Of a DNA stretch of 64,000 nucleotides, positions 44,470 through 55,293 are shown piece after piece. The notes beneath the pieces are model-generated. The model made no database searches. It saw nothing but the letters and a program-made list of their open reading frames with translations, and had not been told where the DNA came from. The position numbers were made by a program, and so were the translations under genes. Each line of letters opens with the position of its first letter. Position 1 is the stretch's first letter. This stretch comes from Megascapheus bottae (lineage: Eukaryota > Chordata > Mammalia > Rodentia > Geomyidae), in NCBI GenBank assembly GCA_024803745.1, contig JANJXV010000160.1, positions 1,556,001 through 1,620,000 on the forward strand, given 5' to 3'.

Positions 44470-44710
44470 CTCTTTTTTTTTGTGGGTCATGGGGCTTGAA
44501 CTTGGCCTGGGTGCTATCCCTGAGCTCTTCAGCTCAAGGCTACCACCCTACCCTTGAGCTCAGCCCCATTTCCCATTTTCAAGAGATTAATTGGAGGGAA
44601 GAGCCTCAGATCCTTTTGTGCCTGGGCTGGCTTTGAACCTTGATCCTCAGATCTCAGCCTCCTGAGTAGCTAGGAATTACAGGCGTGAGCCACGGGCACC
44701 TGTCTCCCGG
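44470..44710 (-). mobile_element. Nested SINE 1: 7SL-like + right monomer, minus strand
   Basis: A T run, 'gggcttgaacttggcctggg', 'ccctgagctcttcagctcaa', 'gattaattggagggaagagc', 'gggctggctttgaaccttga' and 'ctcctgagtagctaggaatt' form a reverse composite SINE. It is flanked by 'gactct' near 44468-44473 and 'agactct' at 44711-44717, a short duplication of host sequence. Confidence 0.88.
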
Positions 44711-44793
44711 AGACTCTCATCTCCAATTTCACACCAAAAAGCCAGAAGTGACTCAAGTAATAGGGCACTAGTATTGAGCAAAAAGTTCAGAGA

Positions 44794-44955
44794 TAGACAG
44801 GTGTGGCATAATCCTAGCTACTTATGAGGTTGAGCGTGAGGATTGCAGTTCAAAGCTGGTCTGTGGCTCAAGGGGTAGTGCAGTAGCCTTGAGCTGAAGA
44901 GCTCAGGGACAATACCCAGGCCCAGAGTTCAAGCCTCAGGTCCTATTAAAAAAAA
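44794..44955 (+). mobile_element. Nested SINE 2: internally deleted 7SL-like + right monomer
   Basis: 'ggtgtggcataatcctagct' and 'gattgcagttcaaagctgg' jump directly to 'tctgtggctcaaggggtagt'. The middle of the usual composite is missing. It ends with 'caagcctcaggtcc' and a run of nine A. The flanks 'aaaaagttcagaga' (44780-44793) and 'aaaaagttctgaga' (44952-44965) match at 13 of 14 bases. Confidence 0.85.
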
Positions 44956-45002
44956 AGTTCTGAGACAGTACCCAGGCCCTGAGTTCAAGCCCCAGGACCA
45001 GC

Positions 45003-45062
45003 AATGCATGTGCACATACACACATGTGCACATACACACACAGACACACATGCACACACATG
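45003..45062. repeat. CA-rich microsatellite at SINE tail
   Basis: Imperfect CA/CATG repeat ('cacatacacacatgtgcac') beginning exactly at the 3' end of the host SINE. Confidence 0.9.
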
Positions 45063-45064
45063 AT

Positions 45065-45820
45065 GGCATCTCCTTTTATGCCTACTCCCAATCCTTTTGT
45101 CATAGCACACAGGACAAAGAACCACCAATTTAAAGTATGAAGCAGCTGTCTGGACCTCTTATCAAGAAGACACAGCCTTAGGCCCACAGGCTGGCAGGGA
45201 AGGCACGCACAGATGAGGCTCTGAAATGACATTATCTCTCCCACCCCCACTTTGCAGGAGAAGCGATTGTCAGAACCATGGACAGGACGCTTCTGGACTA
45301 ATTCCTGTTTTCTGATCATTAGGAGAACAATAATAAAAACTCAGACAGGTCTTGTTAAGAGTCAAGCGCACTCTCGCTCCAATTCCCTACATTCTTCTAA
45401 TCCACCATCTCGCACTGGAGGTACTATCAGAGCATCCTGGAAACTATAAAGTCCTGAGACAACGGGGTAACAGGTTCAAGAGGCTGTTCCTGATATACAG
45501 ACAAACTTCAAGAGCAGAGAAATCTCCCCTGGGAAAGCCACTCTGCTGTCATTGTTCCCTTGTTTTCTAGGTAGTTACAGCAACTGCTCTGCCCAGGTAA
45601 AAAATGATGAGAGCCCATTGAATTTGTATAACACTGAACTTATAAAGCTCCCTCACAAGTATTGAAAAAAGTATCACCAAAGTGTGATAACAGAGGCCAC
45701 AGGAGACATGTAAGATGTGTCTGGGTAGTGTGAGAGTAAAAAAAAAAAATCATCCTCTTAATGCATTTTAGGGAAAATATAATTAGCAAGTGAAAATCAT
45801 GATTTCACAGGTTTTATTTC
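45065..45820. other. Unique sequence, no recognised feature
   Basis: The open frames at 44936-45319, 45252-45449 and 45352-45570 are unrecognised. A poly-A run lies at 45739-45750. Confidence 0.4.
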
Positions 45821-45821
45821 T

Positions 45822-46043
45822 CCTGATCAACTCCTTTTTTTTTGCCAGCCCTGGGCTTGAGCTCAGGGCCTGAGCACTGTCCTTGGACTTTCTCAAGGCT
45901 AGAGCTCTACCACTTGAGCCTCAGCACCACTTCCAGTTTTTTTCTATGTATGTGGTACCGAGGAATCGAACCCTGGTCTTCGCAAATGCCAGGCAAGCAC
46001 TTTAACCACTAGGCCAAACTCCCGGTCCCTGATCAACTCCTTT
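45822..46043 (-). mobile_element. Full-length dimeric ID-like/Geo SINE with 16-base target-site duplication
   Basis: The body (45838-46027) reads 'gccagccctgggcttgagct', 'gagctctaccacttgagcct', 'gtggtaccgaggaatcgaac' and 'aggccaaactcccggtc'. Identical flanks 'cctgatcaactccttt' occur at 45822-45837 and 46028-46043. It is one of the best-preserved SINEs in the window. Confidence 0.96.
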
Positions 46044-46544
46044 CTGTGTGTTGATTTAAAGGGAAGTGGGTAGGATTGGATAAGGAATGTTGATGCATTT
46101 TTTTTTTAAGGACGATCGAAGTCTGAAGAGTGCTGGGTGATTTTTACAGAGTTACAATCTGGAGTAAGCAAACTGTCATTGGTTCTTAGCTCTGTTGTGT
46201 GGGTTAGGAAATCTCAGAAGGGGGTGTTTAAGCAACTCACCCCCTTATTAGTGATTTCTATACATTATTTGCACAAAAGACTTACGTTGTTTTGAACCTA
46301 CATAGAAGGTAAACTGAGTACACACTCTGTGTAGTTGTCTCAACTATTAAGTCTGTTATGTAGACTCATCACCTCCAATTGGCTTTCCTTCTTCCTTCCC
46401 AAGATAGGATAGCAACCTTGGTGACTCCAATTTTAAAGTGGTGGCCTTTCAGTTCCTTCCATTTTCCCACAAATAACATGATGGCTTTGAAAGGTCCACA
46501 GTAAACAGGTGTGTGCAGCTGTACGCTACCTTTCATTCATTCTG

Positions 46545-46700
46545 GTAGCTGCCCAGGAGTGTTAGTCCAGGGCCAAGGGATAGTTGTATCTTTAGTTTTA
46601 TGGGTTTTTTTTTAACTTCCTAGATAGTGGCTACACTGGTCTGCATTCTAACCAACAGTGAAATGTAACATTTGTCAGGCTAATGGATCTCCTGTCTAAA
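46545..46700 (-). mobile_element. Old L1 relic, minus strand
   Basis: 'gggatagttgtatctttagt', 'cctagatagtggctacactg', 'ctgcattctaaccaacagtg' and 'aggctaatggatctcc' follow the order of the reverse L1 ORF2-end segment. Confidence 0.6.
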
Positions 46701-46704
46701 AACA

Positions 46705-47820
46705 GAGACTGGGGGTGTCAGGGGAAAGGGGAGGAAGACATAAGGAGAAAGAGAGGAAAAGGAGAGAGTAGTCTTGCCATGTGACTGGCTGGTCCTGTTA
46801 ATGTAATGAGGAGGTCCTGGCAAGTTGATGTTTTTCTCATATCAGAGCAATGGGGGACGGAGGGAGTAGTTAAAAGTGGTAAGAACAAAACAGACACACA
46901 GAGAAGATCTCATTTAATAGCTAGAAAAAAAAAGTCCTCGTGGAATTTAAGTGTGGCTGTTCCCGTGTGCTTCTGGAACCTAAGTAATGTATAACAAATC
47001 TTCTCCTTTTGTCTCTGCTAATCTGCGTAACTCACAGCCCAAAGATCTTAAGTCATCATAATTTGGTATAGACTATGAGGAGGGGAAGGAATGCAAAGAA
47101 ACAGGAATCCTCTGGCAGGCACCACGTAGCGATTTATAATCCAGGAAATGCGACAGAAGTTATCTGAGGCTGACAGTCAGACACAGGTCAACTTGAAACC
47201 CACACTCAGAAAGCTGTTCCCTGCCAACCATCATCATCTTTGCTTTTGATCAGTGCAAATGAAACACGAATATGTCATCTGGGAATTTGTCAGGTGTCTC
47301 TCCACCGATCAGAATCACCAATCCTGTCTTAGAACTAGAAGAGATCTTAGAAGACTCAGGGAGAGATTATCAAGGTCATGCCCTTCAAGACCCAGGCAGG
47401 GTCCCAGCTGTCACGTAGTCATCCTCTCCTGACTTCTCCCCTTACTTGTGGCTTAGGGAGGGAGAAAAAGAGTTCTTCTCGCCCATCCAAGCCAGTGTGG
47501 AGCCATTTCCATACTCCTGGCTATCCATGAGGACTAAGGTACATTCCAATTACCATATTTAATCCTCACATCTCTCCATAAAGGTGGGTGGGAAGGAAAG
47601 GTCAGAACTCTGAATACAAAAAAAAGGAAAAAGTTCACTGGGGCATGTGCTTTGAAAGTGTCTCTAAAAGAAAAATGCTTACCAAAAAAACCTAGGTCAT
47701 TGAATTGAAATGCAACAGGATCCTCATTAAAAGTTGGATGTTTCCTCATATGAATCCCCAAAATAGAGGGATGTGAGAAGGACATTCTATTTTGGGGGGA
47801 GATTATAGGAAAAAGTTGGG
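46705..47820. other. Unique sequence, no recognised gene
   Basis: A GA-rich patch lies at 46715-46770. 47140-47300 is non-repetitive, with a 'tttgcttttgatcagtgcaa' stretch that could be regulatory. The open frames at 46806-46994 and 47534-47839 are unrecognised. Confidence 0.4.
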
Positions 47821-47824
47821 GCTT

Positions 47825-47977
47825 TGGAGCTGGACCCATTTGAGTTCAAAGTTTATTTTAGTGTTGTTGCTTGGTTAGTTTAGTGGTCTCCAGCCAACCA
47901 TAACCCTTTTCTGAACCTCAACTTACCTTCGCAACACTTTTAAATGGAGTTAAAATGCCTAGTTCATTGGGTTGATT
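47825..47977 (+). mobile_element. MIR relic, plus strand
   Basis: 'ggagctggacccatttgagt', 'ttcaaagtttattttag', 'ccttttctgaacctcaactt' and 'ggagttaaaatgcctagttc' follow the MIR sense order closely enough to call. Confidence 0.6.
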
Positions 47978-47993
47978 TAAAAAAAAAAAACGA

Positions 47994-48212
47994 AGCCGGT
48001 TGCAGTGGCTCACGCCTGTCATCCTAGCTACTCAGGAGGCTGAGATCTGAGGATCAAGGTTCAAAGCCATCCCAGGCACAAAAGGACCCGAGACTCTTAT
48101 CTCCAATTAACCTCTAGAAAATGGGAAGTGGGGCTTGGCTCAAGGGTAGGGCAGTAGCCTTGAGCTGAAGGGTTCAAGGACAGCACCCAGGCTGAGTACA
48201 AACCCCACAACC
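47994..48212 (+). mobile_element. 7SL/B1-like + right-monomer SINE, well preserved
   Basis: 'gccggttgcagtggctcacg', 'catcctagctactcaggagg', 'aggttcaaagccatcccagg' and 'actcttatctccaattaacc' make the left part. The right monomer runs 'gtggggcttggctcaagggt', 'cagtagccttgagctgaagg' and 'ggacagcacccaggct'. It ends in C/CA-rich sequence (48208-48240). It is the best uninterrupted sense-strand reference for this composite class in the window. Confidence 0.9.
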
Positions 48213-49200
48213 CCCACACACCTACACACACATACACAAATACGATTCTTATGATAGGTCTGCAAAGTGTCTAGCCCACAGCATATGCTCAAGGAAATGG
48301 TGGGATCTTCTTTCCATACACCATGAACCTCTGGCATGATCCCAAAATGACATATATCTTATTCCCAGACATGGGTGGGTCTGTGTTCCACTTTTTGATT
48401 GGATAGTGCTATGAAATTACATCACCTTTCAGTCCTCAGTTTTCTTCTCTGTTAGAAAACACTACTACTAATAATAATAATAGCACAACCTCCAGGAAGC
48501 AGACGCTGATGTTTTCCTGCCCCACATCCACTTTTTCTTCCTTTCTTCATGGCATCATGTACTCTTGGGACACCTTTCCTAAGTGGACTGACCCCACCCT
48601 CAGCTCCAAGAGTGACCTGCTTCAGGTAGAAGGAATTCCATTCAGCTCATGGGCTCAAGGCTCACCATGGGGCATTATTTTGACCAATGAACACGAACAA
48701 GGGATTTCTGGGAAAAGTTTCACCCTCTCAACAGTCTCTTATTTCGGGATGTCATCTGGTCTGTATCCCCTAATGTTCAGGACTGCCACATACACTTGGT
48801 GGCTAGCCCATGGGTAAAGCCAACATGGGGCAAAACAAAAGAGAGACACTGAAACAAAATTGCAAACTCTGGGTCCTCTGATCCCCTGCATCAGCCTACA
48901 CAGAAGAAGGAATCTTGTCTGAGTTTCCTGTTCCAGATAGCAATAAATGACATCATCATTTGAAATATCTGAACTTGCCATTTCTGTCAAAAGCATCTGA
49001 TCTCAGAGCATTCTCGATTATGAAGTGACACATACATCGTTCGTTTCCAGTCAACTGTTGTGCCCGGCAACTTCACTAACAAATGATTAGCTCTTGTCAC
49101 AAATGTCTTCTTTTCTAGCCTCTTTTCTAGCCAGATCACTGCTTGCAGTATTTGTTTTTCTTCAAATGGCAGCAATGATTTATAAAAATAGTAACATCCC
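48213..49200. other. Unique sequence with possible MIR fragment
   Basis: 'aagtgtctagcccacagcat' near 48267 is a weak MIR-like tail. The open frames at 48509-48817, 48739-48996 and 48987-49202 are unrecognised. Confidence 0.35.
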
Positions 49201-49204
49201 ATAC

Positions 49205-49378
49205 TACTTATGGGCCAGACTCAATTTTATGTATACAGCATATTGAATCTTCACAATAACCACGTAACATGGATATTATCATCACCTCCATGGCTAGAAT
49301 GAGGCTCAGAGAGATCAAATGCTTTTTCCCTGAGGTCACACAAATGGTAAGTGACAGGGACTAAAGTTCACAGCAGAA
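49205..49378 (-). mobile_element. MIR relic, minus strand, near full length
   Basis: 'tgggccagactcaattttat', 'ttgaatcttcacaataacca', 'atggatattatcatcacctc', 'gaatgaggctcagagagatc' and 'tgaggtcacacaaatggtaa' follow the whole MIR in reverse. Confidence 0.72.
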
Positions 49379-49774
49379 AGGAGAGGAAGATCACCAAGAA
49401 ATTTAATCTACTCCACATCCCCCCCCAACCATGTAGAAATTAAATCTAGCCCTTCTTCATCTCCCCTAGCAGCTACGCAAAGTAGAAGGAAGAGAGGAGG
49501 AACTGCCATAAAAGTGAAGAGGGAAATGATGTGGCAGCCAGAGATGTGAGCGGGACATATCCTCTTACATGGGGACTCAATTGGCTACCTGCAAACTAGA
49601 GATGCGAAGCCACAGCTACGAGGCAAGATTATTGTCTGGTCTAAGGAAAACAATTCACATTCGATGTGTGGCCTGGAGCCTCAGAAAACTATGGGAGATG
49701 AATCATGATAGTACACGAGCCTTATTTTACCTTCCTCCCTGCTTACTGGTCACCTGCTTTGTCTCATTTAGTGA

Positions 49775-49985
49775 TGACATGCAAACGAAGCAAGACCTGA
49801 CAGATTGCCTGAATGCCAACCAAATTGGCACTTATCACTTCAATTTAAATCCCCTTTCCTAGCTCTCCCCACTGAGGAGTCTGATGATAATTCTCTTCTA
49901 GGTCTTCATTTCATAAGCAGGGCCAATTTGACTCATTATCTCCCTGTCAGCACAAAGATAATGAAAACCAGATGTCATCACTGAC
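49775..49985. promoter_or_regulatory. Candidate conserved non-coding element
   Basis: Non-repetitive sequence containing 'aaccaaattggcacttatca', 'tgatgataattctcttctag', 'ttgactcattatc' (AP-1-like 'tgactca' at 49928-49934) and 'cacaaagataatgaaaacca'. The composition and site density resemble conserved enhancers. This is inference only. Confidence 0.2.
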
Positions 49986-49989
49986 TTAT

Positions 49990-51100
49990 CCCTGGCTCAG
50001 AACACAATCTGGGATGGAGAGAGAAAGTGAAGGGTGAATTCCCTGGTGGGCAAGCTGTTAACCTTGAAGACAAAATTCAAGGATTCTGAGACACGCCCAG
50101 CCCTCACTAAAGGCTGTCCATCTCTGGCAGCTCCTGGGCAATTCGGGTAAGGACCACGGAAGCCAGGACACAAACAGTACAGCCAAAAGAGCTTTGGATA
50201 AACAATATGATACGAGACACTATCAAATAACATATACAACACACACACAAGGGTAAAAAAAATCAAGTGCATCATGGAAGGGGTTGGGGGGGATTGTTTT
50301 TCTCCTATTAGCTTTGTTGATAAAATAAATAACTTTTGTTTTAAAGTGTGTTTGCTGTGCAAGTATCCTAAAGTTTCTTTCCATCTTTTGAGTTCAGGAT
50401 TCTTCAAAGATGGCACATGATCTTGTCCGCTATGCAGAGTAAGGGAACAGTGCTAAAAAGTCATTAATATCTTTGAGGGAGTAGATTTAGCAGGCGCTTG
50501 AAATGGCCTTTCAAGAGCTTGCCTTTCTTCTGTTCCCTCTCTCCTCTGTCTCTGGCTCTGTTTGTCTAGCTCTCTCATCATCATCCTGTGGCAATACCTC
50601 AGGTGAGAAGACAACACTGCTGTTCTGACACTGAATGTCTTCATCCAGCCGAACATGCACCCAGGTCCCTGCCCTCCCCTCTTCCTCCCCCTGGCCAGAA
50701 CACTTGATAGACCTCACAAGAGAAAAAAAAATGGTGTTATTATTCAGCCGCTTGAAGTAGCCAGTCTCTTCCAAACCATTTCATCCGTCACATCTTCTCG
50801 ACTGTCAGAAAAAGACATATTGCAAACAATAGCAATTGTGTCCTTTGTGAGGGGGGAAAAATAAAAGAATTGTAAAGGTCTGTCCATATCCATGGGAACC
50901 TTTGTTGTCAAGGGCACTGCATGTTTTGGGGCCTCCTATCTCAGTGTTCCTGATGGGCTGCAGGGGAAAGGGTGGGCTCCAACATCACAGCTAGGTTCAG
51001 CGCAGAAGCAAGAGACAAGATGAAAAGGCCATCACAAATGAGGGAGTCTGGCCCATTTCTCTGAGCTGTGGAGTGCCAACTACAGAAACATGGCAGACAG
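49990..51100. other. Unique sequence, no recognised gene
   Basis: The open frames at 49997-50416 (139 codons), 50453-50656 and 50511-50774, all on the minus strand, overlap each other in different frames and show no known domain. Confidence 0.4.
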
Positions 51101-51104
51101 AAGT

Positions 51105-51250
51105 CATTCCTGAAGAAAATCACTACGGAAACTCTTGCACTCGTTCAATTGGGAGGGATCCATTCTCTCAACCAGATGGCATCTTTGGTTGTTTAAAGGG
51201 TGGCAAGCAGGATTCCACACAAAACTTTAATAACAATGCCTTTGGCCAGC
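51105..51250. promoter_or_regulatory. Candidate conserved non-coding element
   Basis: 'cactcgttcaattgggaggg', 'aaccagatggcatctttggt' and 'actttaataacaatgcctt' include an E-box-like 'cagatg' and a 'aacaat' core. No repeat is recognised. This is weak inference. Confidence 0.17.
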
Positions 51251-51624
51251 AGCAATGAAAAGGGATTTTTTTTTAATTTAAAGGGCTACTGGGTTAAGAA
51301 ACTCACTTCCAGTGGGTTTGTTGCAATGGGGGAACTATGGCAGAACCTGGAAGTTGGTCTACCTGACGTCCTCATGGGCTTCTGAGATAACACTTGTTTA
51401 GAAGAAGGGAAGGCCTGGCAGCCAAAGCTTCAGCTCTGTTGATGTCAGGTTTTCATGTGGCAACAGATTTCCCCATGGCAGTTCAAGGCCATTCAAGTCT
51501 TATTTTCAATCCAGTCCTTTGATTTTATTTTTCTCATCGATGCCCAGTGCATATGTCTGTAGCATGCTCACATGTGTGTGTGTATATTTCTGCACACATA
51601 CACAAAGAATTCATGCATGTGTGT

Positions 51625-51626
<2 letters not shown>

Positions 51627-51669
<43 letters not shown>
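51627..51669. repeat. (CA)n microsatellite
   Basis: About 21 uninterrupted CA units, preceded by interrupted TG repeats at 51572-51625. Confidence 0.97.
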
Positions 51670-51672
<3 letters not shown>

Positions 51673-51674
51673 CC

Positions 51675-53040
51675 CTTGCACCAACAAGCACTCATAATGT
51701 TCCCCTCTCTTGTTCCTCCCACCTCTGTACACATCAGCCTAACTTATAACTTCCATTTCAAGGCTGGACAACTTTCTTTGGTTCCCTAAAGCTACCCAGG
51801 TGGCAGGTAAGAAATATCCAAGAATTTGAGTTCCTAAAAGCTGTTCTCAGCCACCAGGACAGTTGGGGACTGGGTTTATCAATAGCCCAGGAAGCAAAAA
51901 ATCAATGGCAAAGTGACAATAAACAACTACACACACCTATCAAGCTGGCCAATCAGAGATACCTCTTCAAATGAGCTACAAATGATTGGCTTCAGGGAAG
52001 AACACGGGATATAAGCTGGACTAGTCAGACTTCTTTGTGGGTCTTCTAATTTGAATATAAGGAGTCGGGGTGGGGATTTCTTGCCAAACTGGTCAAATAG
52101 AAATTTGATGTAGCCAGTCATAGGGAGCCTGAATTAAGAGATATAGAAAGACTCCCTGCCAATCCCCCCAAAAACTGTTCCTTCATCCCTCTTTCCTATA
52201 TCCAGGTACTTCCTTTATGTACCTCTTTTTGCTTAAGCCTGTTTCAGATAGACTTGGTCACTTATAACTCCTGCAACCCCAGCAGGTCTTTCCAAGGAAA
52301 ATGTTAAGCTTCTTTAGGCCGAACCACAGCGTCCTGTGCCAACGTATCTTTGTCCCAATAGGATATATTTAGAATTAAAGGATGGAAATTTATTTTGGGT
52401 ATGGCCTCCCAGATTTATGGAGGTTGAGAAGCCCCACAGCCAGCCACCTGCAAACTGGAGAATAAGACAAACCAGTGCCAAAATTCTGTCCATGTACAAA
52501 GAAAACAGCCCTTGTGTCCAAAAGCTGAATGTCCTCGACCAAGAAGAGAGAGAAAACAAAATCTCCCTTTCTTCCTTTTGTTCCTCTCCAGGGTCCCTCT
52601 GTGGACTGAATAATGTTCACCCGCATGCATGAGAAAGGGTCTTCTTAAGTCAGTCCACTGATTTAAACTGGAATTGCCTCTGGAAAAACGTCCATAGACA
52701 CATGTGGGAAGGATGCCATCTCATCTGACTTGGCGTGCCTATGGCCAGTAAAATTGATAATGAAGTTGATTGTCATATGTTGAAAAGACCACAAAAACAC
52801 AGTGATCCACTAGCCAAACCTGGAAGAGATTGAAGCATGATGTAGCTGATGCCTAGAAGGAAGAGCTCGCTGTGTGGTAGATATTAGATTTGAGAATGGT
52901 GATGAGAAGAAATGAACCACGGGAAGATCCAGAATATTCCAGGAGAGAGCTTGGAGGAGCAGAAAGAAAGCATGGTGGCTAGACAAGGGAGAAAGGCGCA
53001 AGGGTCCACATCAACTGGCTACATTTAAGCTCTATAGGAA
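51675..53040. other. Unique sequence, no recognised gene
   Basis: Mutually overlapping open frames on both strands (52314-52632) are unrecognised. No repeat identified. Confidence 0.4.
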
Positions 53041-53044
53041 TCGT

Positions 53045-53150
53045 TCTCCAGTTCTCAGGGTCTCCCCTATCCTGGACCTCAGTTTCCCCGTGCTTGTATC
53101 AAAAAAGTTAAACTAGACAAAGAATAAGCACAACGCTGGTTCTATGGTTT
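53045..53150 (+). mobile_element. MIR relic, plus strand
   Basis: 'cctatcctggacctcagttt', 'ccccgtgcttgtatc' and 'taaactagacaaagaat' match the MIR middle in the sense direction. Confidence 0.5.
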
Positions 53151-53154
53151 GCAT

Positions 53155-54855
53155 TTTCTGAAATCATAGGATTCAAATCCAGTTTCCCCCACTTAAGCCC
53201 TAAGAAAATACCCCCAGCATCATGTGTCACATTGCAAGCCCTGAGCGTGAGACGGTGAAAGACACAGCTTAAGCTAGGGGTTTTCAGTGTGTTCTCTCAG
53301 ATATGCGGGTTTGTCTAAATGTAAACAAAGCAGTTTTTACAGGTAAGAGGCTAGATTTTTCTGACTCCAGGTTTTTCCAAGAATTTCAGATACACAAGGA
53401 TGCTTGTAAAAAACAACTTCCTACCTGTGTTTTGAAAAGTACTCCCCTTTAAAAATAAAATGACAGGAAGTGCTCACTGTGAAGGTGTCGGGAGAAACTA
53501 GTTAATTATCTCTCCCTTTCTCTGTCTCTCTTTCCCTCTCCTCCCACCCTCTCTGAGATAGGATCTTGCATCTTTACTATCATGACCAAATACATTCTGC
53601 TTACAAAGCATGATGACAAAGAAGCAAAGCAGAACGTATTTGGTCCAAGAAGTAATAGAAGACAAAGATAAAAATCAACTGAAGACCTCTGCCCCTCTTT
53701 TTCTCTCACACACACACACCTCAAATACTCCCCTCAGATAGACCCAAGCACAACAGATGTACAACTGCTAATGATGCTCACTAACACAAGCTTCTATTCA
53801 AAGGCTTTCAACCCAAGTATTGATGTGACACACCCCTGTTCACACATGTGTACATATTCTTATGTGTCTGAGTACATCTGTGAAAAGCAAGCAAATCTAC
53901 TCAGGTGCTTACGTATACATCCAAACGCAAAACTTACATGTGCCTGCCCTAAGGAGCTCACATACTCACAAATGCACACATGATACAAACAAACCTATAA
54001 CTTAACAGCAAAGTTGTGATTTGCATGCATCTAGGCTTGCCCTTAAATCCTGAGATACACAGACATCTGAAGACATGAGACAGGCCCACATACGTGAATA
54101 CATATTCAACTAGGGATGTAGACATACAATACACACAATCTCACTACCTCCTGGTACACACAACACACAGACACAATCACTGTACCAGCATGCATGCGTG
54201 TGCACACACACACACAAGTTCATATTGCTTCCTGAATGACCTAAACAACAGAAATATAATTATTAAAAGGTTAGGCATACATTTTGCTTCTGCTTTGTGG
54301 CTTTTTTTCTGCTCTTAAATAGAAAAATCAATCATATCAAAGCGAGGGAAGTAGTAATAAAATAAGATGCAGGCTCCTTGAAACTAAAGGCCTGGTGTCC
54401 ATGTCTGTGAAGAAAAGGAGGCTGAGGTCGGGTTCTACCGGGAACTAACTGGCTGGGGGATGGGAGGGTTTCATCAATTTCTGGCCAGAGGGAGTCATTC
54501 GGTCCCACACCTTCATATTAATTGCATCTCACATTTGTGATTCCTTTTAACTTTTGGGAGGAGTGGAGGGGTGGAAGACTCTCTTTCAAGTCTGCATTCC
54601 CTTTGGATTCTCCCATCTCACACAGGGGTGAGGGGTGCAGTTGAAGAGGTCTGTGGTAGTACGTGCCTATCTGCAGTCTAAGACCTGCCGTACTGGGCTC
54701 CCTTCATTCCTTCACCCCCAAAACAACCCACATACTCCAAGAAGACATTTTGATTGACTCAGAAAATGGGTTGCAATTTGACCCAATGAGATGAGCAGCA
54801 ACTAACTGCTTACAGGAAGTGGGCTTTCTTGCTCTATGGGTAGCTCTGCCATAGT
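53155..54855. other. Unique sequence with scattered CA-rich patches
   Basis: Short CA runs lie at 53707-53720 and 54202-54217. A wider interrupted CA/CACATA-rich zone spans 53825-54217. A possible L2 fragment ('aggctccttgaaactaaagg') lies near 54371. Confidence 0.4.
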
Positions 54856-54859
54856 GTGA

Positions 54860-55018
54860 AGCCAGTCTGGGCAGGAGTGAGACTCTTACCTCAGATTAAC
54901 CACCAAAAAAAAAAAGCCAAAAGTGGAGATGTGGATCGAGTGGTAGAGTGCCAGGCTTCAGAAAAAAAAAAGTTCAAGGACAGCACCCAGGCTCTCAATT
55001 CAAGCCTCAGGTCCAGCA
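54860..55018 (+). mobile_element. 5'-truncated 7SL-like + right-monomer SINE with CA tail
   Basis: It starts at 'ccagtctgggcaggagtgag', continues 'actcttacctcagattaacc', a poly-A interruption, 'agatgtggatcgagtggtag', 'aaggacagcacccaggctct' and 'caagcctcaggtccagcatg'. It then runs directly into a CA microsatellite. Confidence 0.85.
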
Positions 55019-55029
55019 TGTATGCATGT

Positions 55030-55033
<4 letters not shown>

Positions 55034-55078
<45 letters not shown>
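55034..55078. repeat. (CA)n microsatellite at SINE tail
   Basis: About 22 CA units immediately after the SINE at 54860-55018. Confidence 0.97.
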
Positions 55079-55079
<1 letters not shown>

Positions 55080-55084
55080 AGTGA

Positions 55085-55293
55085 AACATTTTTTTTTTGC
55101 CAGCCCTGGGCTTGAGCTCAGGGCCTGAGCACTGTCCTTGGACTTTCTCAAGGCTAGAGCTCTACCACTTGAGCCTCAGCACCACTTCCGGCTTTTTTTC
55201 TATGTATGTGGTACCGAGGAATTGAACCCGGGTCTTCATGCATGCTAGGCAAGCACTTTAACCACTAGGCCAAACTCCCAGCCCAACATTTTT
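55085..55293 (-). mobile_element. Full-length dimeric ID-like/Geo SINE with target-site duplication
   Basis: The body (55094-55284) reads 'gccagccctgggcttgagct', 'ctctaccacttgagcctcag', 'taccgaggaattgaacccgg' and 'ggccaaactcccagccc'. The 9-mer 'aacattttt' flanks it at 55085-55093 and 55285-55293. It lies 8 bases beyond the microsatellite tail of an opposite-strand SINE. Confidence 0.94.

Larger units (their letters stand above)
44391..45008 (+). mobile_element. Host SINE carrying two nested SINE insertions
   Basis: The host is a plus-strand 7SL-like + right-monomer SINE in three pieces: 44391-44473 ('accaggcactggtgactcac' onward), 44711-44793 ('agactctcatctccaatttc', 'aaaaagccagaagtgactca') and 44956-45008 ('gacagtacccaggccctgag', 'caagccccaggaccagc'). 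The two gaps hold separate SINEs, listed next. Rejoining the flanks restores the order seen in the uninterrupted copy at 47994-48212. Confidence 0.85.

Noticed and set aside
49997..50774. Several overlapping minus-strand open frames
   Set aside because: Different frames over the same DNA, none with a known domain or flanking splice context that I could support.
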